Assembly: GCA_018907035.1 (NCBI GenBank)
Contig: JACCIC010000221.1
Span: 501,001 to 565,000 of the forward strand
Origin: Sycobia sp. Sy_11
Lineage: Eukaryota > Arthropoda > Insecta > Hymenoptera > Epichrysomallidae
Length of the DNA stretch: 64,000 bases
Direction: 5' to 3'
In this document: positions 1 to 10,995 of the stretch, piece by piece
Numbering within the stretch: position 1 is the stretch's first letter
How the letters are laid out: each line of letters starts with the position of its first letter
Translations under genes and position numbers: made by a program
Notes under the pieces: generated by a model
Database searches by the model: none
Seen by the model: only the letters and a program-made list of their open reading frames with translations
Told to the model about the DNA's origin: nothing

Positions 1-783
1 CGAAGTAGATATTTAATTATTTTTGTGATTAAAACCTGTCTTGGAATACACGATATCAGAGAGAGGCTATTACGACATCAGGCTTTGATGTATGTCGTTA
101 CTACAGATGTATGATGGACGATATCTTGATCGCTGTAGCTCAAAATTAATATAATTAGGTACTTTTAGTTTTAAATAATATAATGGGCATGTATGCATAT
201 TTATTTTATGAAAATTACAACGTATAATATTTCAACTTGAAGATTTTTCAATTTGAATTCACACTATTCTAAATTATAAGCGGTCGATGTTATATATCGG
301 CTAGTGAAAAAATATCTAAAAATCTTGAATAAAGAATTACAAAAATAATTTAAAGAATTTTAAAAGTCTATAATTACTATGTTTTTTTTTTTCATTTATA
401 GCGACTACACCGAATCTGGTTAAATTATCTTTTAAATAGAAGAACTAATATAATTTCATACTTAATTTAAAAATTTCATTAAATCTATTAATAATTTAAA
501 AATTTGTTTAAACCTATTAATATTTCTGCTGTACATTGTCTTTATAATAAGTTTAATAGGTTTATAAGATTCAATAAAGACTATACTAATTTTAACGAGA
601 TATCTCGTGTTGCATATAATATAAATTTTTTTTCTCAATTCTAATTACTCTTACGACCAGCGTAGCCTCAATTTAATTATCGCTGGAATACGTTCAATAT
701 CCATCATTATTAAATTACGAAAGTCGAACAAATGATTCGTTTTTTGTCTCGTTTATATGCGTAGTCACTTATGTGTTCCTTTG

Positions 784-862
<79 letters not shown>

Positions 863-1936
863 AATCGATTCTTCTTTGGAATGGTTTTTATATGTACACA
901 AAAAAATTCTTTAAGCACATAATATGTGATACAATGAAATTAAGTCAACCTTATATCGCCTTTTCATGGAATATTGAATTTTAACTCGATTCATTGTAAA
1001 TGTAACCTTCCACATACACATACAGCAGGCTATGCATTAATGTCAAACTTGTCCTTCGAATATAATTAGTTGACTGACTGACGATAATCGCGAGCACTGG
1101 CTGATGTTCCTATTATTTATTTAATTATAGAAAGTGTTCCTATATTAGTGTTTTAGAATTTTATTAGAATTTTCGTATGATAAAGTTTTGTATAATAAAA
1201 TAAAAATTCGAGAAGGGTCACGTGCATCGGACCAAAACGTTTATAGTAATATGGAAATTTTACTTGATGATAACTGATGTAATCAAAACTAACAAAAATA
1301 TTTTGATCGTCGCTACATACTTTAATTTATTTTTATTTATTTTTTATTTATTTATTAATACAATTAATAATTATATAATTATCAGCAAGAATGCGTGGAT
1401 TTTTTTTATTTTAGTGGTAGTTTCCTTATTTCAGATTCTACAGTAGGGATTAATAAACAACGAAAATCTGTCTGTGGGCGTATAATATATATATGTATGC
1501 AATATTAGAAAGCAGAGAAAACATTAGTTTCCTTCGTTTACTCTGATTTGAATGTTTATTCAATTGCAAGAATTACAATTGCAGCACCTGATGGAAATAA
1601 CCATACCGTAGATAACAAATGTATTGAAATATCTCACATTTTCTCAAATTGATCGAGCGCTCACGGAGGAGTAAAGTGTATGGGAGCGTTCGCAATTCGC
1701 GTAGCCCAATATTTCATAACTTTTATACGCGCACCGTATTTTTCCCCGAGCCTCTTCCTATAAGACAGCGCTTCCATATGAATACATAGGCGCGTACGGC
1801 CCTGTATAGAAAATTTTCTATTTCGCCCCGACGCGCGACGTCGGAAATTAGTTCGGCCTTCGTGACACGATGGGAGGGGGCGAGGAGGAGAGAAAAACGA
1901 GGAAGAGCGCGAGGAATGGAAGCTGTACTGAGTACG
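1..1936. other. AT-rich non-coding spacer
   Basis: AT-rich sequence without a recognisable gene. The two open frames here are low-complexity (a Tyr-Ile run from the AT array, and a Phe/Ile/Asn-rich frame at 1222-1446) and are not believed. A short imperfect hairpin (ACGACAT at 72-78 pairing with ATGTCGT at 92-98) is present near the left end. The last 250 bases become GC-richer toward the first island. Confidence 0.7.
788..862. repeat. (TA)n microsatellite with GTAT tail
   Basis: Uninterrupted alternating T and A from 788 to 850, followed by GTAT units to 862. Confidence 0.97.
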
Positions 1937-1952
1937 TATATGTGTATATATA

Positions 1953-1989
<37 letters not shown>

Positions 1990-2007
1990 TATATTTATAT
2001 ATATATA
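1937..2007. repeat. (TA)n microsatellite at left edge of GC island
   Basis: Interrupted TA array (core 1953-1983) ending just before the GC-rich island that begins near 2010. A second TA array lies at the other edge of the same island. Confidence 0.95.
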
Positions 2008-2009
2008 GG

Positions 2010-2760
2010 GTATGGGGCTAAAACGATGACAAGAGTGGCGGCACGGGCGCGGCGACTGTCGCGAGCGAGAGAGACAGAGGCTGAGAGTGAGGGGGGGGGG
2101 GGGTTGGAGAAATTCAGAGACTCATCGCGAACAATTGCGTTTGCGCAGCCGCTCCCTCTCGGCAGCGTCGTCTCGTGCTCGAGCCCTCCTCGAGACCCTC
2201 CCCCAGCCCCTCGCCTCGCCCGCCCTCCTCCGAGCGTCCCTTCTTCAATTTTCTCCCTCCCCATACTCGGGGCTCCTGTGGCACTCTCGCCGAGAGCGTA
2301 AACGGGCGCTGCGCGCGAGTCGCGCTCGAAGCTCTTCTCCAACCCCCACCCTCGTCGTCCGACCTCTTCTTCGCTTTCGCGCATCGCCCGTAGCGTCGCT
2401 CGGGCGCGCGTCTCTAACCCCCTCCCCACCCCCTCCATCAACCGCCCACCATCACCCGCCCGCCCCCCTCTCGTTTTGTCGGGTCGCGCGATTGTGTGCA
2501 CATAGTTATATTGTTATTAATTGAAAAGCAAAGAACGAGTGGACGAACACGTGCGCGCGCGCTGTCATTAAAAAGTTGGTAGTCGCGCGACTGTAAGGGC
2601 CTCCACTCCTCTCCTCTACACCCATCGCCTCCCCCCACCGCCTCTCGGGCTCCTCCACCGCGTTAAATCGAGCAATTTCGAGACACGCGCTCTCGAGGCT
2701 CATCCAGGCTGACCCAGTTCTCTCCTCTTTCCCCTGTCGCCCCCTGCCGCCCAGTGTCTT
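2010..2760. other. GC-rich, CpG-rich island
   Basis: Strongly GC-rich block with many CpG dinucleotides, a run of 13 G at 2091-2103 and C-rich tracts around 2420-2470. Open frames on both strands overlap in several phases (up to 168 codons), as expected of stop-poor GC-rich DNA. They are Arg/Pro/Ser/Gly-rich with no domain signature. It could be a CpG-rich promoter or enhancer, but no TATA box, initiator or splice site was convincing. Confidence 0.6.
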
Positions 2761-2812
2761 TGTTTCATTATGTTTTCGAAAACACTAAATTTGCGATATA
2801 GCCGTAGTACAC

Positions 2813-2815
<3 letters not shown>

Positions 2816-2875
<60 letters not shown>

Positions 2876-2879
2876 TATA
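2816..2879. repeat. (TA)n microsatellite at right edge of GC island
   Basis: Long alternating TA array to 2868, one interruption, then TA again to 2879. It closes the island that the 1937-2007 array opens. Confidence 0.97.
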
Positions 2880-4112
2880 GATACGCGAAATTCAAGCACG
2901 CGCTAAACCGGTATACGGTTAATCTAATGCTAATAATTTATACAGAGCGTTTTCCTTCTTATGCAAAATGTAGAATAAGTTAAACTATACGTATATTAAA
3001 ATATCGTAGTGGGAAATATATAATAATAACGTGCTAATTTTGTTCGATTCTAATAAATTTAATTAGATGAAGTTCTTATTTGTATACAGACAAATTATAT
3101 TAAAAAAAAAGTTTCGAGCTACTTCCAGAACATTTCTTTGCGGTTTCAATTATAGAAAATATATCCTATGAACTTATTAATTTATGTTTGTATTTCATGA
3201 TATTGGTAATGATATGTCGTTATAACGTTAAAACTTTAATTAATAAGTTAAACTACTTATTGTAATTAATAATCAAATTAACCTAGAAATTTTTCTAAAA
3301 AGCATATCCAAATACGGAAAAAATTCAAAACAAACATATTTTTCGGAAAAAACACATTCATATTGTTTTGATTGCAGTATAAGTAACCTTGGCCAAACGG
3401 ATAAATCTTTAAATTAATGCATTAACGTATAAGTTAAATCTGTTGATAATCATAAAAGTTGCATTGAAACTGACGATAATTGCATTAACTTTAAACACAA
3501 TTTAAACTCAGATACTTATAAATGATAATGCAAGTGTGAAAAGAGTAAAATTTTATTACGTTCCCGGATGGCAAAAGTTCTTGTGCGCATCTAATTTCCC
3601 ATGCAGGTCAGGAAAAATGCCTTCAATTCCGATTTTAAATCCATATGTCGACGGACAAATCAAGAATTTTTTGCCAAACCCACTAAAATACCGCGCTCTA
3701 CAACCGACCTCGTTTTCTAACCTCAAAAACTGCGTACTTTTGATTATTTTTTCAAATTCCTCGCCGAAAGTACGATAAATGATTAATAAATTTTCTTTTT
3801 TAACGTGTCCCTATTGTTTATTCAAAGAACTTTCAGGTCCCATACCTTTTCGAAAAGCTTTATGATTATTCGCGAAAGTATTTCCGTATCAATTCATTGA
3901 GAAAGACGAAAGTTCTATTTTCTTTCTAATAATTTTTAGGTTGTCGCCACCGACTGAAGGTTCGATTGTGTCTTCGGAGAGTATTAACAAGAGATTTAGT
4001 TCGGACAGCAAAAGACTTTCTTCTTATGCTTTCTATTTTAGGCATTTGGTTCAGACAGCAGCAGTGTGATGGACGCGAACTAAAAACTACACCTATAAAA
4101 GCATATACAATG

Positions 4113-4115
<3 letters not shown>
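2880..4115. other. AT-rich non-coding spacer
   Basis: AT-rich with no recognisable gene. An open frame at 3536-3778 (+, 80 codons) is free of simple repeats but shows no known motif, and no splice context was found for it. Confidence 0.65.

Positions 4116-4158
<43 letters not shown>
4116..4158. repeat. (TA)n microsatellite
   Basis: Pure TA alternation marking the left edge of the next GC-rich island. Confidence 0.96.
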
Positions 4159-4160
<2 letters not shown>

Positions 4161-4435
4161 GAAGCGCGGCGTGGTATACTTTCGTCCTATGCGCAAAAGT
4201 GCAATGGAGCCCAAAGGGACTCTAGGCGAGAGGGCGGGGGAGCGCGTGGTGAAGGGGGTCAGAGCGCGAATTTTGAAAGAGCTCAGGGAACAAAAGGGAA
4301 AATGAAGGAACGTCGCGCGCTCTCATACGCGAGCGCGGACACTCGGAGCGCGTGTGAAAGAGCTGAAAACGTAGCGCCCGATTCTTCTCCCCCCCCCTCC
4401 TCACGTTCAACCTTTTCTGCCTTGCTGCTCCGTTC

Positions 4436-4474
4436 TTCTCTCTTTCTCTCTATCTCTCTCTCTCTCTCTCTCTC
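4436..4474. repeat. (CT)n microsatellite
   Basis: Interrupted CT array within the GC-rich island. Confidence 0.95.
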
Positions 4475-4696
4475 TTTTCCTCTCGCCCCCTCGCCCTTTC
4501 TCTCGCAGCGGCGCGGCTTTTTCGCGCGAGCGCGCGTTACGTAAGTTCCACGCATTCCGCGCGGTGCAACCGTACGGCGGGTCGCGAGCGCGACGACCTC
4601 CCTGGCACTTGGGAGGTCCGCGCTCGCTCGCTCGCTCGTACGACTATATCCTCCTTTCCGTGTCGGTCCTTCTCCATTTTTCTTCTTTCGCCTCGG

Positions 4697-4735
4697 CCTC
4701 CTCCTCCTCCTCCTCCTCCTACTCCCCTTCCTCCT
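4697..4735. repeat. (CCT)n trinucleotide repeat
   Basis: Eight perfect CCT units (4697-4720), then degenerate units. One frame reads Ser, the opposite strand Gly/Arg/Glu. No sign of a real coding context. Confidence 0.93.
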
Positions 4736-4864
4736 CGCGTCCCCCACCTCCTCGCCAACGCCGGCAAACTGGTACTTTAAAGGCTCGTTTCCTCTCGGAC
4801 GCGCCGAGTGGGATGCTGCGCAGGTACGTTGTGCGGCTGATTATACGCTCCGTAGCTGTGCCTC

Positions 4865-4948
4865 TGTGTTTGTGTATGTGTGTGTGTGTGTGTGTGTGTG
4901 TATGTGGATGTGTGTGTCTGTGTGCGCGCGTGTGTGTGTGCGTGTGTC
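4865..4948. repeat. Interrupted (GT)n microsatellite
   Basis: GT array with TAT and GGAT interruptions and a short GC segment at about 4924-4930. Gives Cys-Val and His-Thr false frames. Confidence 0.95.
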
Positions 4949-5212
4949 TTCGCGTGTACATCGATGAGAGACAAAGAGAGAGTGAGGGAGGGTGCATGTG
5001 CGCGCCTGTGCGAGCTTATATCGATCAACTCTCTATCCCGGGCGGGGGCTATTTTATCTTCAAAGGTAATGAGAAGAGCCGCGCGCCGATATTTGTTGCA
5101 GAGCGACCCGTTTGATGCATGCGCCGAGCGAGCGTTATATAGGGCCTGAATAGAGCAGACTCTATTATATTCCCATTGCACCCTCCTTTTTTCTTACTCC
5201 TTTCTCTTGACC

Positions 5213-5228
5213 ATGCGTATACGCGTGC

Positions 5229-5259
<31 letters not shown>

Positions 5260-5260
5260 T
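5213..5260. repeat. (GC)n(GT)n alternating purine-pyrimidine tract
   Basis: 48 bases of unbroken purine-pyrimidine alternation: a GC block followed by a GT block. This is a classical Z-DNA-prone sequence by base composition. Confidence 0.9.
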
Positions 5261-5415
5261 TGGTGTTTGCCTCGATGCTCTTTGCACACGGATATATGGA
5301 GTCCGTCTATCAATGTGGTCAGAAAGATGGATTTGTAAGCGCGCGCAGCACGAATGCATGCTCAAGTCAAGCGTTCTCGTTCAAATGTGAAAGTCCGGAT
5401 AGTGGAATATTTATT

Positions 5416-5482
5416 CATGGGAGTACGCAAATGTGTACTCAAGTCTACAAATGTGTAAATGTCATGGGAGTACACAAGAGTG
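5416..5482. repeat. Short degenerate tandem repeat (47-bp offset)
   Basis: CATGGGAGTAC occurs at 5416 and again at 5463, with the following nine bases also similar (17 of 20 identical). Inside the first unit, CAAATGTGTA is itself repeated at 5428 and 5448. No longer array is visible. Confidence 0.75.
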
Positions 5483-5676
5483 ACCGACGTGGTCAGTATG
5501 CGATGACGGGTTAAACTAAACACTTTTGGCCGGGATCAGTGCATGATGCATCATTGTAATTAACTATGTCTTGATATAGATAGCCGCAAAATACTGCAAA
5601 TTCTTCAAAACTCTGGCTACTGCACTCACATTAATTACGCCATATTACGCTAGACGTATCCGTCGTCTGCTGTAGC

Positions 5677-6127
5677 TCCGTCGACGAATTTGGTGCTACG
5701 AAATTCATTTTTACCGTGCGCATAAACTACAGTATTGCACCCGTGGCCATGAGGATCAGAGGAACTATTAAGAGGTCCAGAATTGCTTTTAGGAATCAAA
5801 GTTCAATAGTTAATCTATACCAGAGCCTTCTTACGCCTAGTCTTACCAAACCTTCTATTCTTTGGCTGTGTTATATACCAGCATCTCGTTTTGTCCTCTT
5901 GAAACGATCCAACGTCATTTACTCAGATGCTTCTCGTAACAAACTGCGATACCCCATGTCTCGTCTAGATCATAATTACGTCCCGATCTTAAAATAAACT
6001 AAATTTACTTCCCATTAGTCAATTCTAAGCCAATCTTGCTTATGTTCGCATGTTCAAAGTTATTAATACTGACCGTGTTCCTGATAGCATTGTTGAACTT
6101 TTCCCTGTTAGAACATTATCTTATAAT
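5677..6127 (+). pseudogene. Non-LTR retrotransposon reverse-transcriptase C-terminal fragment, decayed
   Basis: Conceptual translation matches the end of the reverse-transcriptase domain of insect non-LTR (Jockey/CR1-like) retrotransposons. In order: a D-x-x-G...K-x-x-F-like stretch (about 5683-5710); an INYSIA-like stretch (5722-5739); MRIRGTIKRS (5749-5778); SSIVNLYQSLLTPSLTKPSILW (5803-5868), the family's 'LY-SLV-P-LEY-S--W' block; KLRYPMSRLDHNYVPILK (5941-5994), the 'P-S--DHDY--IL' block. After a stop at 5995 and a one-base frame change it continues as LLPIS at 6005 and MFKVINTDRVPDSIVELFPV at 6050-6109, the 'FK--NG--D-P-L---F' block, with another stop at 6026. Stops plus frameshift make it non-functional. 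No catalytic box, endonuclease, poly(A) tail or target-site duplication was found, so both ends are lost. The 5' limit is approximate. The family-level match is confident; the clade is less certain. Confidence 0.82.
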
Positions 6128-8103
6128 CAATACACTTGGCTAATTTGGCTAATAATGCAACAGTTCCTCGCCCCATTTATGGAACTTATTTCCCGCTCCT
6201 TCGAGAAAACACAAATTCCTTACTAACTTTCAAAACTATTGGCTACGCTTCACTGAATCTAACCGTTGGTTAAGTCCATGTTAAAGTTAAATATATGTTC
6301 AATATTTTCCAATGCCCAGGATCGTATTACATTCAGTATTATTAAGTGCAAGCGATAATTAAATTGAAGTGCTGTAGCTGAATATTAATCTATCATCGAT
6401 AATTAATTAATTCGTTTATTTTGGCATGCAACGCATGTAATCAGTACTGTAGTTAATTTAATTTTATCTACTTAACAAAGTATTGTATTTCGTTAGTTGT
6501 AACGAAACATACTACCTTAGTGCGTGTAACCTATGATGGAGTTCAGTGTATTAATTTCATCTGGAACATATTGTTTCCATTTTATAAATTCAAAGACAAT
6601 CATGATTTCGATTTATTTAATAATATTGTACGTACTATATTACTTATTATTAAGCGTAAGTTGTTGGTCCATTGTATAAATAAATTATTATGTCGCCTAC
6701 AATACTATAAGACCACGCATGTGCCTTACAATTATATATATATAAATAAATAAATAAATGAGTGAATAAAAATAATTCTAGGAAAAAAATCAATGCCTTA
6801 TGATTTTCACTGTAAAATCGACTTTGCAGTCTGGCTTGAAATAACTATTGATATATGTAATTATATTTGAACTGCTGACTCGATTTATTATTTATTTAAT
6901 TTTTCGCAAAGAATCTCATCTTATCTAAAAAATTTAAATTAGGATAATAAAGTAATATATAAATAAAAAAAATTTTTTATTTAATACATTTAAATAGTTG
7001 ATTAAATTGAATTGAAGACTTATTTGCTCTGCATCTATATAATTATTTTTAACATTAGCATTTTCCTAAATGAAAGCAGATTAATTTATTTTTCATTATT
7101 TTCACTAATATACAAAAAGCGAGAAGATTAAATAATACCCTAGATGTCAGTATTTAATTAAAAATAAAGAGATTTAATGTTGATTTAACTAATTTTTTTG
7201 CTTATATTTAATACATATATATTAAAGATGGAGATTATTAGTTAATCAGTTACTATAGACTCCATGACATATGAATTCGTAGTGTTACATCAAGCAATAT
7301 TGTATTACTTTCTTTCGCTTTTCTAGTATTCCATAGCTGGAATAATTATTTATAGACAATTATCGATATTAAACGAGTTTTTAAATTAGTGAAAATGTTA
7401 ATTTTCACTAATCTATCCGTTTGATATTAATATAAGAAATCTGAGGGATAGAATTCTAAAATTTGAAATAAAATCTATAAATAATTAAAAATTAACCGTA
7501 CATATCTTATCTGGTATGGAAAGGCTTTATTTACGAAACGATAGGTTTACGATCAGTGCGAAGTCAAGGATTATAACGGGGTTTGTAAAGACGGCTATTT
7601 TATACTAGGTAAGGACGAAATTTTTCCGGTAGGTTAGAATGAGGAAAACTAAATGATGAAATCGCATTTCATAAAGCAATGATTCTTCAAGGGCTAAGCA
7701 GGGCATGTGCTTAAAAAAAACAATAAATAATGGAAATTCAATCAATTAATATCTAAATATGCCTTAGCTAAGGGGGGGGGGTAAGGTATTTAAACTGTTT
7801 TTCGGCCTTTTTTTAATTTTTTTTAAACGAATTATATCTCAAGAATATTGTGTCGAAATTCACTGTCATTCGCTTAATTTTTAATATTTTTCAATGAAAA
7901 TTCAGGAAAATATTGTTCAAATGATACATTATTATAGTCTAATTGACTGGGTAATCCGGCTGTATCTGTGTCGCGAGAAAAAATTCTTAAAAACCTGCCT
8001 GTTTTATACCGAATTACCCTCACCCCTCTTAACAAGTGATAGATATCAAACGAAAAACAAATTGAAACCGTATAAGCTGTAAATTCCAAAAATTCATGTG
8101 CAC

Positions 8104-8109
<6 letters not shown>
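6128..8109. other. AT-rich non-coding spacer
   Basis: Long AT-rich stretch. 6128-6300 may hold further decayed retrotransposon sequence but no clear match was seen. It contains a perfect 12-bp palindrome CCTTAGCTAAGG at 7762-7773 running into ten G (7772-7781), and an inverted repeat at 7949-7959/8009-8019. Open frames here (77 and 62 codons) have no recognisable content. Confidence 0.65.
7949..8019. repeat. Imperfect inverted repeat
   Basis: GGGTAATCCGG (7949-7959) faces CCGAATTACCC (8009-8019), 10 of 11 positions paired, separated by 49 bases. It may be part of a decayed DNA element together with the palindrome and G run at 7762-7781, but no terminal duplication was identified. Confidence 0.4.

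Positions 8110-8158
<49 letters not shown>
8110..8158. repeat. (TA)n microsatellite
   Basis: Pure TA alternation just left of a GC-rich island. Confidence 0.97.
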
Positions 8159-8160
<2 letters not shown>

Positions 8161-8410
8161 AGTATATAAAATGATAATTGTGTAACAAATCATTGTTTAT
8201 CGAAACTGAGAAACATATATTTCAACCCGCTTCCCAGCGATATCTTTGCCAGGGCTGCCTAATGCATCTTCCATTCCCTACGGGAGGGGGGGGGGAGGAT
8301 AAAACAGATTCGCAAAAGAAGCCGGGTAGAATGCAATGAGAAGAACGGAGACGCCGGCGCACTGGAGCTAACAGTGCCACCCGGGAAAAAATGTAAAATT
8401 GAAGCAATAT

Positions 8411-8453
8411 CCCCCCCCCCTCTCCCTCTCTCTCTCTCTCTCTCTTTCTTCTT
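8411..8453. repeat. C10 followed by (CT)n
   Basis: Ten C followed directly by an interrupted CT array: an all-pyrimidine tract on the + strand. Confidence 0.95.
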
Positions 8454-8579
8454 CCGTACAGGGAGATTAATTTCCGATAGTGGCTGCAGCTGTGGACTAG
8501 TCCGCGATAACGGGAAGCTCCGTCGACACCCCACCACCTCCCCTCTTCATCCCTAGCTGCGAGAATAGAATTCCACGCG

Positions 8580-8581
<2 letters not shown>

Positions 8582-8629
<48 letters not shown>
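8582..8629. repeat. (TA)n microsatellite
   Basis: TA array with one G interruption at 8624. Confidence 0.96.
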
Positions 8630-8734
8630 TGACAGGGTCGCCGTGTCAGAGCAACGCGCACTCCAATATGCAAAGCTCGGCAGAGATCGTCCTCGATATC
8701 GAGGGTGTCGGGCGCGATCGCTATATATCTAATC

Positions 8735-8737
<3 letters not shown>

Positions 8738-8784
<47 letters not shown>
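8738..8784. repeat. (TA)n microsatellite
   Basis: Pure TA array, 108 bases after the previous one. Confidence 0.97.
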
Positions 8785-8787
<3 letters not shown>

Positions 8788-9030
8788 GATGCTCTTCCTG
8801 TCTGCCAGCCCCGCGTGACGCCGTGTGGAAGGCTCGCGAGGATGCGAATTTCGCCCCGTCGCACCGGTAAACGGCAGGTACGAGGAGAGTGGAGCATTAT
8901 TTTATATCGCACTTCCTATAACCGGGGAATCGGGTATCGCATAGCCATCGAGGGGTGGACAGGGGCGGGTCAACTCATCGGGCGTATTATGTAGTTTCTC
9001 AATCCGTCCGATCGCCGGACGCCTTGGAAT

Positions 9031-10015
9031 TCTATGTAGGGAGAAGTTTTTAAAAAAAAGAAAAAAAAAAAGAAAAAGTAAGCCCGTACTCGAACTACGC
9101 TTGCGCTTCGAATACGTGCAGCTTCTAGTGACAAATTCGCTACCCACTTTAATTTTAATTTTACATACGCGTCGTTGTAACTGCCAACTCCTCGCATATA
9201 GTGGGATAACATAATTTACCATACGATAAAGTTTATTAAGCTTACCCACTTACCCAATATCCTACGCGCTATCGGACTAAAACATTTCGTTTCTATTACA
9301 CCTTCTATTATACCATACTGTTTTAACGAAACATCTGTTTTTTGAATTTCGCCCGGCTGTCCTTCTTATACTCGACAAGCATAATCACTTAACGCGACTT
9401 TAATAATCTTAAACTCTTAAATTTTAACATAAATCTCGTATTCATGAATATTCGTGTCATTTCTTTCATTTTTGTATTTTATTTAAGAACGAAATGTAAA
9501 GAAGAATTTCTGATTTCATTTTTACAATGCATTAAGTTTTAATTATATATTCTGCTATTTCCAAAAATTTCTTTAGGCCACGAGAAGCTGACCCGGATAC
9601 AGCGGTCGATCTGTTTAGTAGTTTTTACATATGTGCGACCCCTAACGGAGACTGGCAGAATTCGTTTCTCCACAAAACAGTAGCAGAAATCACGACTAGC
9701 GGAAATACTGAAAAGTATGAATAAAGTTATAGCACGAAAAGTAGCAGGTTTTGATTTTTTATCTTCACACTTTTTCAGATCTAGTATGATGATCAATAGA
9801 TTTCGATTGCTCTAACTTAAAAATTTTACGAGTCTTAGTATCAGTGAATGCCAGTCTATCTCTTTCAATGTTTTAAAATAACGTTTAATATATTATTATC
9901 GACATATGGAAATGCACTATTTGCACGACGCAAAATGATAAATTTTCGACAGATCTTCAGCGCGAACGATTGAAAGGTATGTTGTTAGTTGTCAGTGCTA
10001 AATTAGAAACGTGCT
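9031..10015. other. AT-rich spacer
   Basis: AT-rich; an A-rich tract lies at 9050-9077. The frames at 8902-9249 (-) and 9539-9796 (-) carry no recognisable motif. Nothing else supportable. Confidence 0.65.
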
Positions 10016-10370
10016 ACCGAAATTATTCGAAGTAGTTTTCTGGGCGAGACGTCGAAATATACTTTCAACCCCCCCCCCCACCCACCCTCCTCCGCCGACC
10101 AACGAGCGCCTTGATCCGGCCCGCGATGACGAACGACGCAGTCGCGCGCAAAACAACGTTCCTCTACCAATCGCTTTGATTTACACACTGGAGCTTTCTA
10201 AAGAGGAGGTGCAACTCACCCCTCCGAACCCCAACCCCCCCCTCCCCCCAGCGCAACCTAACGACCAACGGCGAGTCCCACGATCATCACGAGCGATGCA
10301 CCGTTTGCGCAACTCGCCGCGCCAATTCGTAAATCACCGCGCGGCCTTTGTTACGTCGGCGATAAACGCA

Positions 10371-10424
10371 AAAGACGAAGAGGACGAAGAGGTGAAAGAA
10401 GAAGATGTAGAAGAAGAAAAAAAT
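10371..10424. repeat. Purine-rich (GAA/GAAGAG)n tract
   Basis: Nearly pure purine stretch built on GAAGA and GAC units; encodes a Glu/Lys-rich false frame. Confidence 0.85.
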
Positions 10425-10490
10425 TACACCGTTTCCCACCCGCGCGCACCTGTTTTTACCAGCCTATGCTCATCCGTGGTGCACTCGCCT

Positions 10491-10533
10491 CACTCACTCT
10501 CTCTCTCTCTCTCTCCCTCTCTCTCTCTCTCTT
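10491..10533. repeat. (CT)n microsatellite
   Basis: CT array with one CCC interruption. Confidence 0.96.
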
Positions 10534-10995
10534 TAGGTCGCTCGCGCGCAGAGGCCATCAGCGCAAGGACGGCAGGTGCGCCAGTCCCGGGCCCGGGATT
10601 ACGTTGTTAAAGTTCGCTCGATCTCTGCCGCACAGCGCCGGATCAACTTTTAACGGGGCTCCCGGGCGCGCCGGTCTCGACGTGAACGCGCCACCGGCAC
10701 TGTACGCGTATAACAGCGCGTACGCGTTGCCGGAGGCGCGTACGTAGTCTCGTTAGGCGGCCGTTCGATCGTCGTCGCCGAGGCGAATAGGAGCCGGCTC
10801 GTTGCGATTCTCTCGCTTTTCCGGGGAAAATAAATGCGGGACACGACGAAAGGGAACGTAAAATGGGTTTCCGCGGTTTTTTTTTTTTTTTTTTGTATTT
10901 TCTTTTTGGTCACCGACCGCCGAAAATCACGATTGGCCGCGTGGAATAATCCGGCGTCCGACGAATGAGCTGGAGCGGCGAGAGGAAAAAGAAGA

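Larger units (their letters stand above)
4160..5410. other. GC-rich island with nested microsatellites
   Basis: CpG-rich block holding C9 (4389-4397), a CT array (4436-4474), a CTC trinucleotide array (4697-4735), an interrupted GT array (4865-4948) and a purine-pyrimidine alternating stretch (5213-5260). The 192- and 183-codon open frames here run through these arrays and are not genes. ATG at 4813 followed by a GTACGT donor-like site at 4823 is the only exon-like signal. Confidence 0.6.
8220..9030. other. GC-rich island with nested AT and CT arrays
   Basis: Moderately GC-rich block with G10 at 8286-8295, C10 (8411-8420) running into a CT array (8421-8453), and two TA arrays (8582-8629 and 8738-8784) that flank a 108-base GC-rich segment. 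Open frames up to 121 codons pass through the arrays and are not believed. Confidence 0.6.
10016..10995. other. GC-rich island
   Basis: CpG-rich block with C11 (10069-10079), C-rich tracts at 10215-10250, a purine tract (10371-10424), a CT array (10491-10533) and T18 (10877-10894). A 199-codon open frame (10011-10610, +) spans these arrays: Pro-rich, then Glu/Lys-rich from the purine tract, then Ser-Leu from the CT array. It is judged a composition artefact. Confidence 0.6.
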
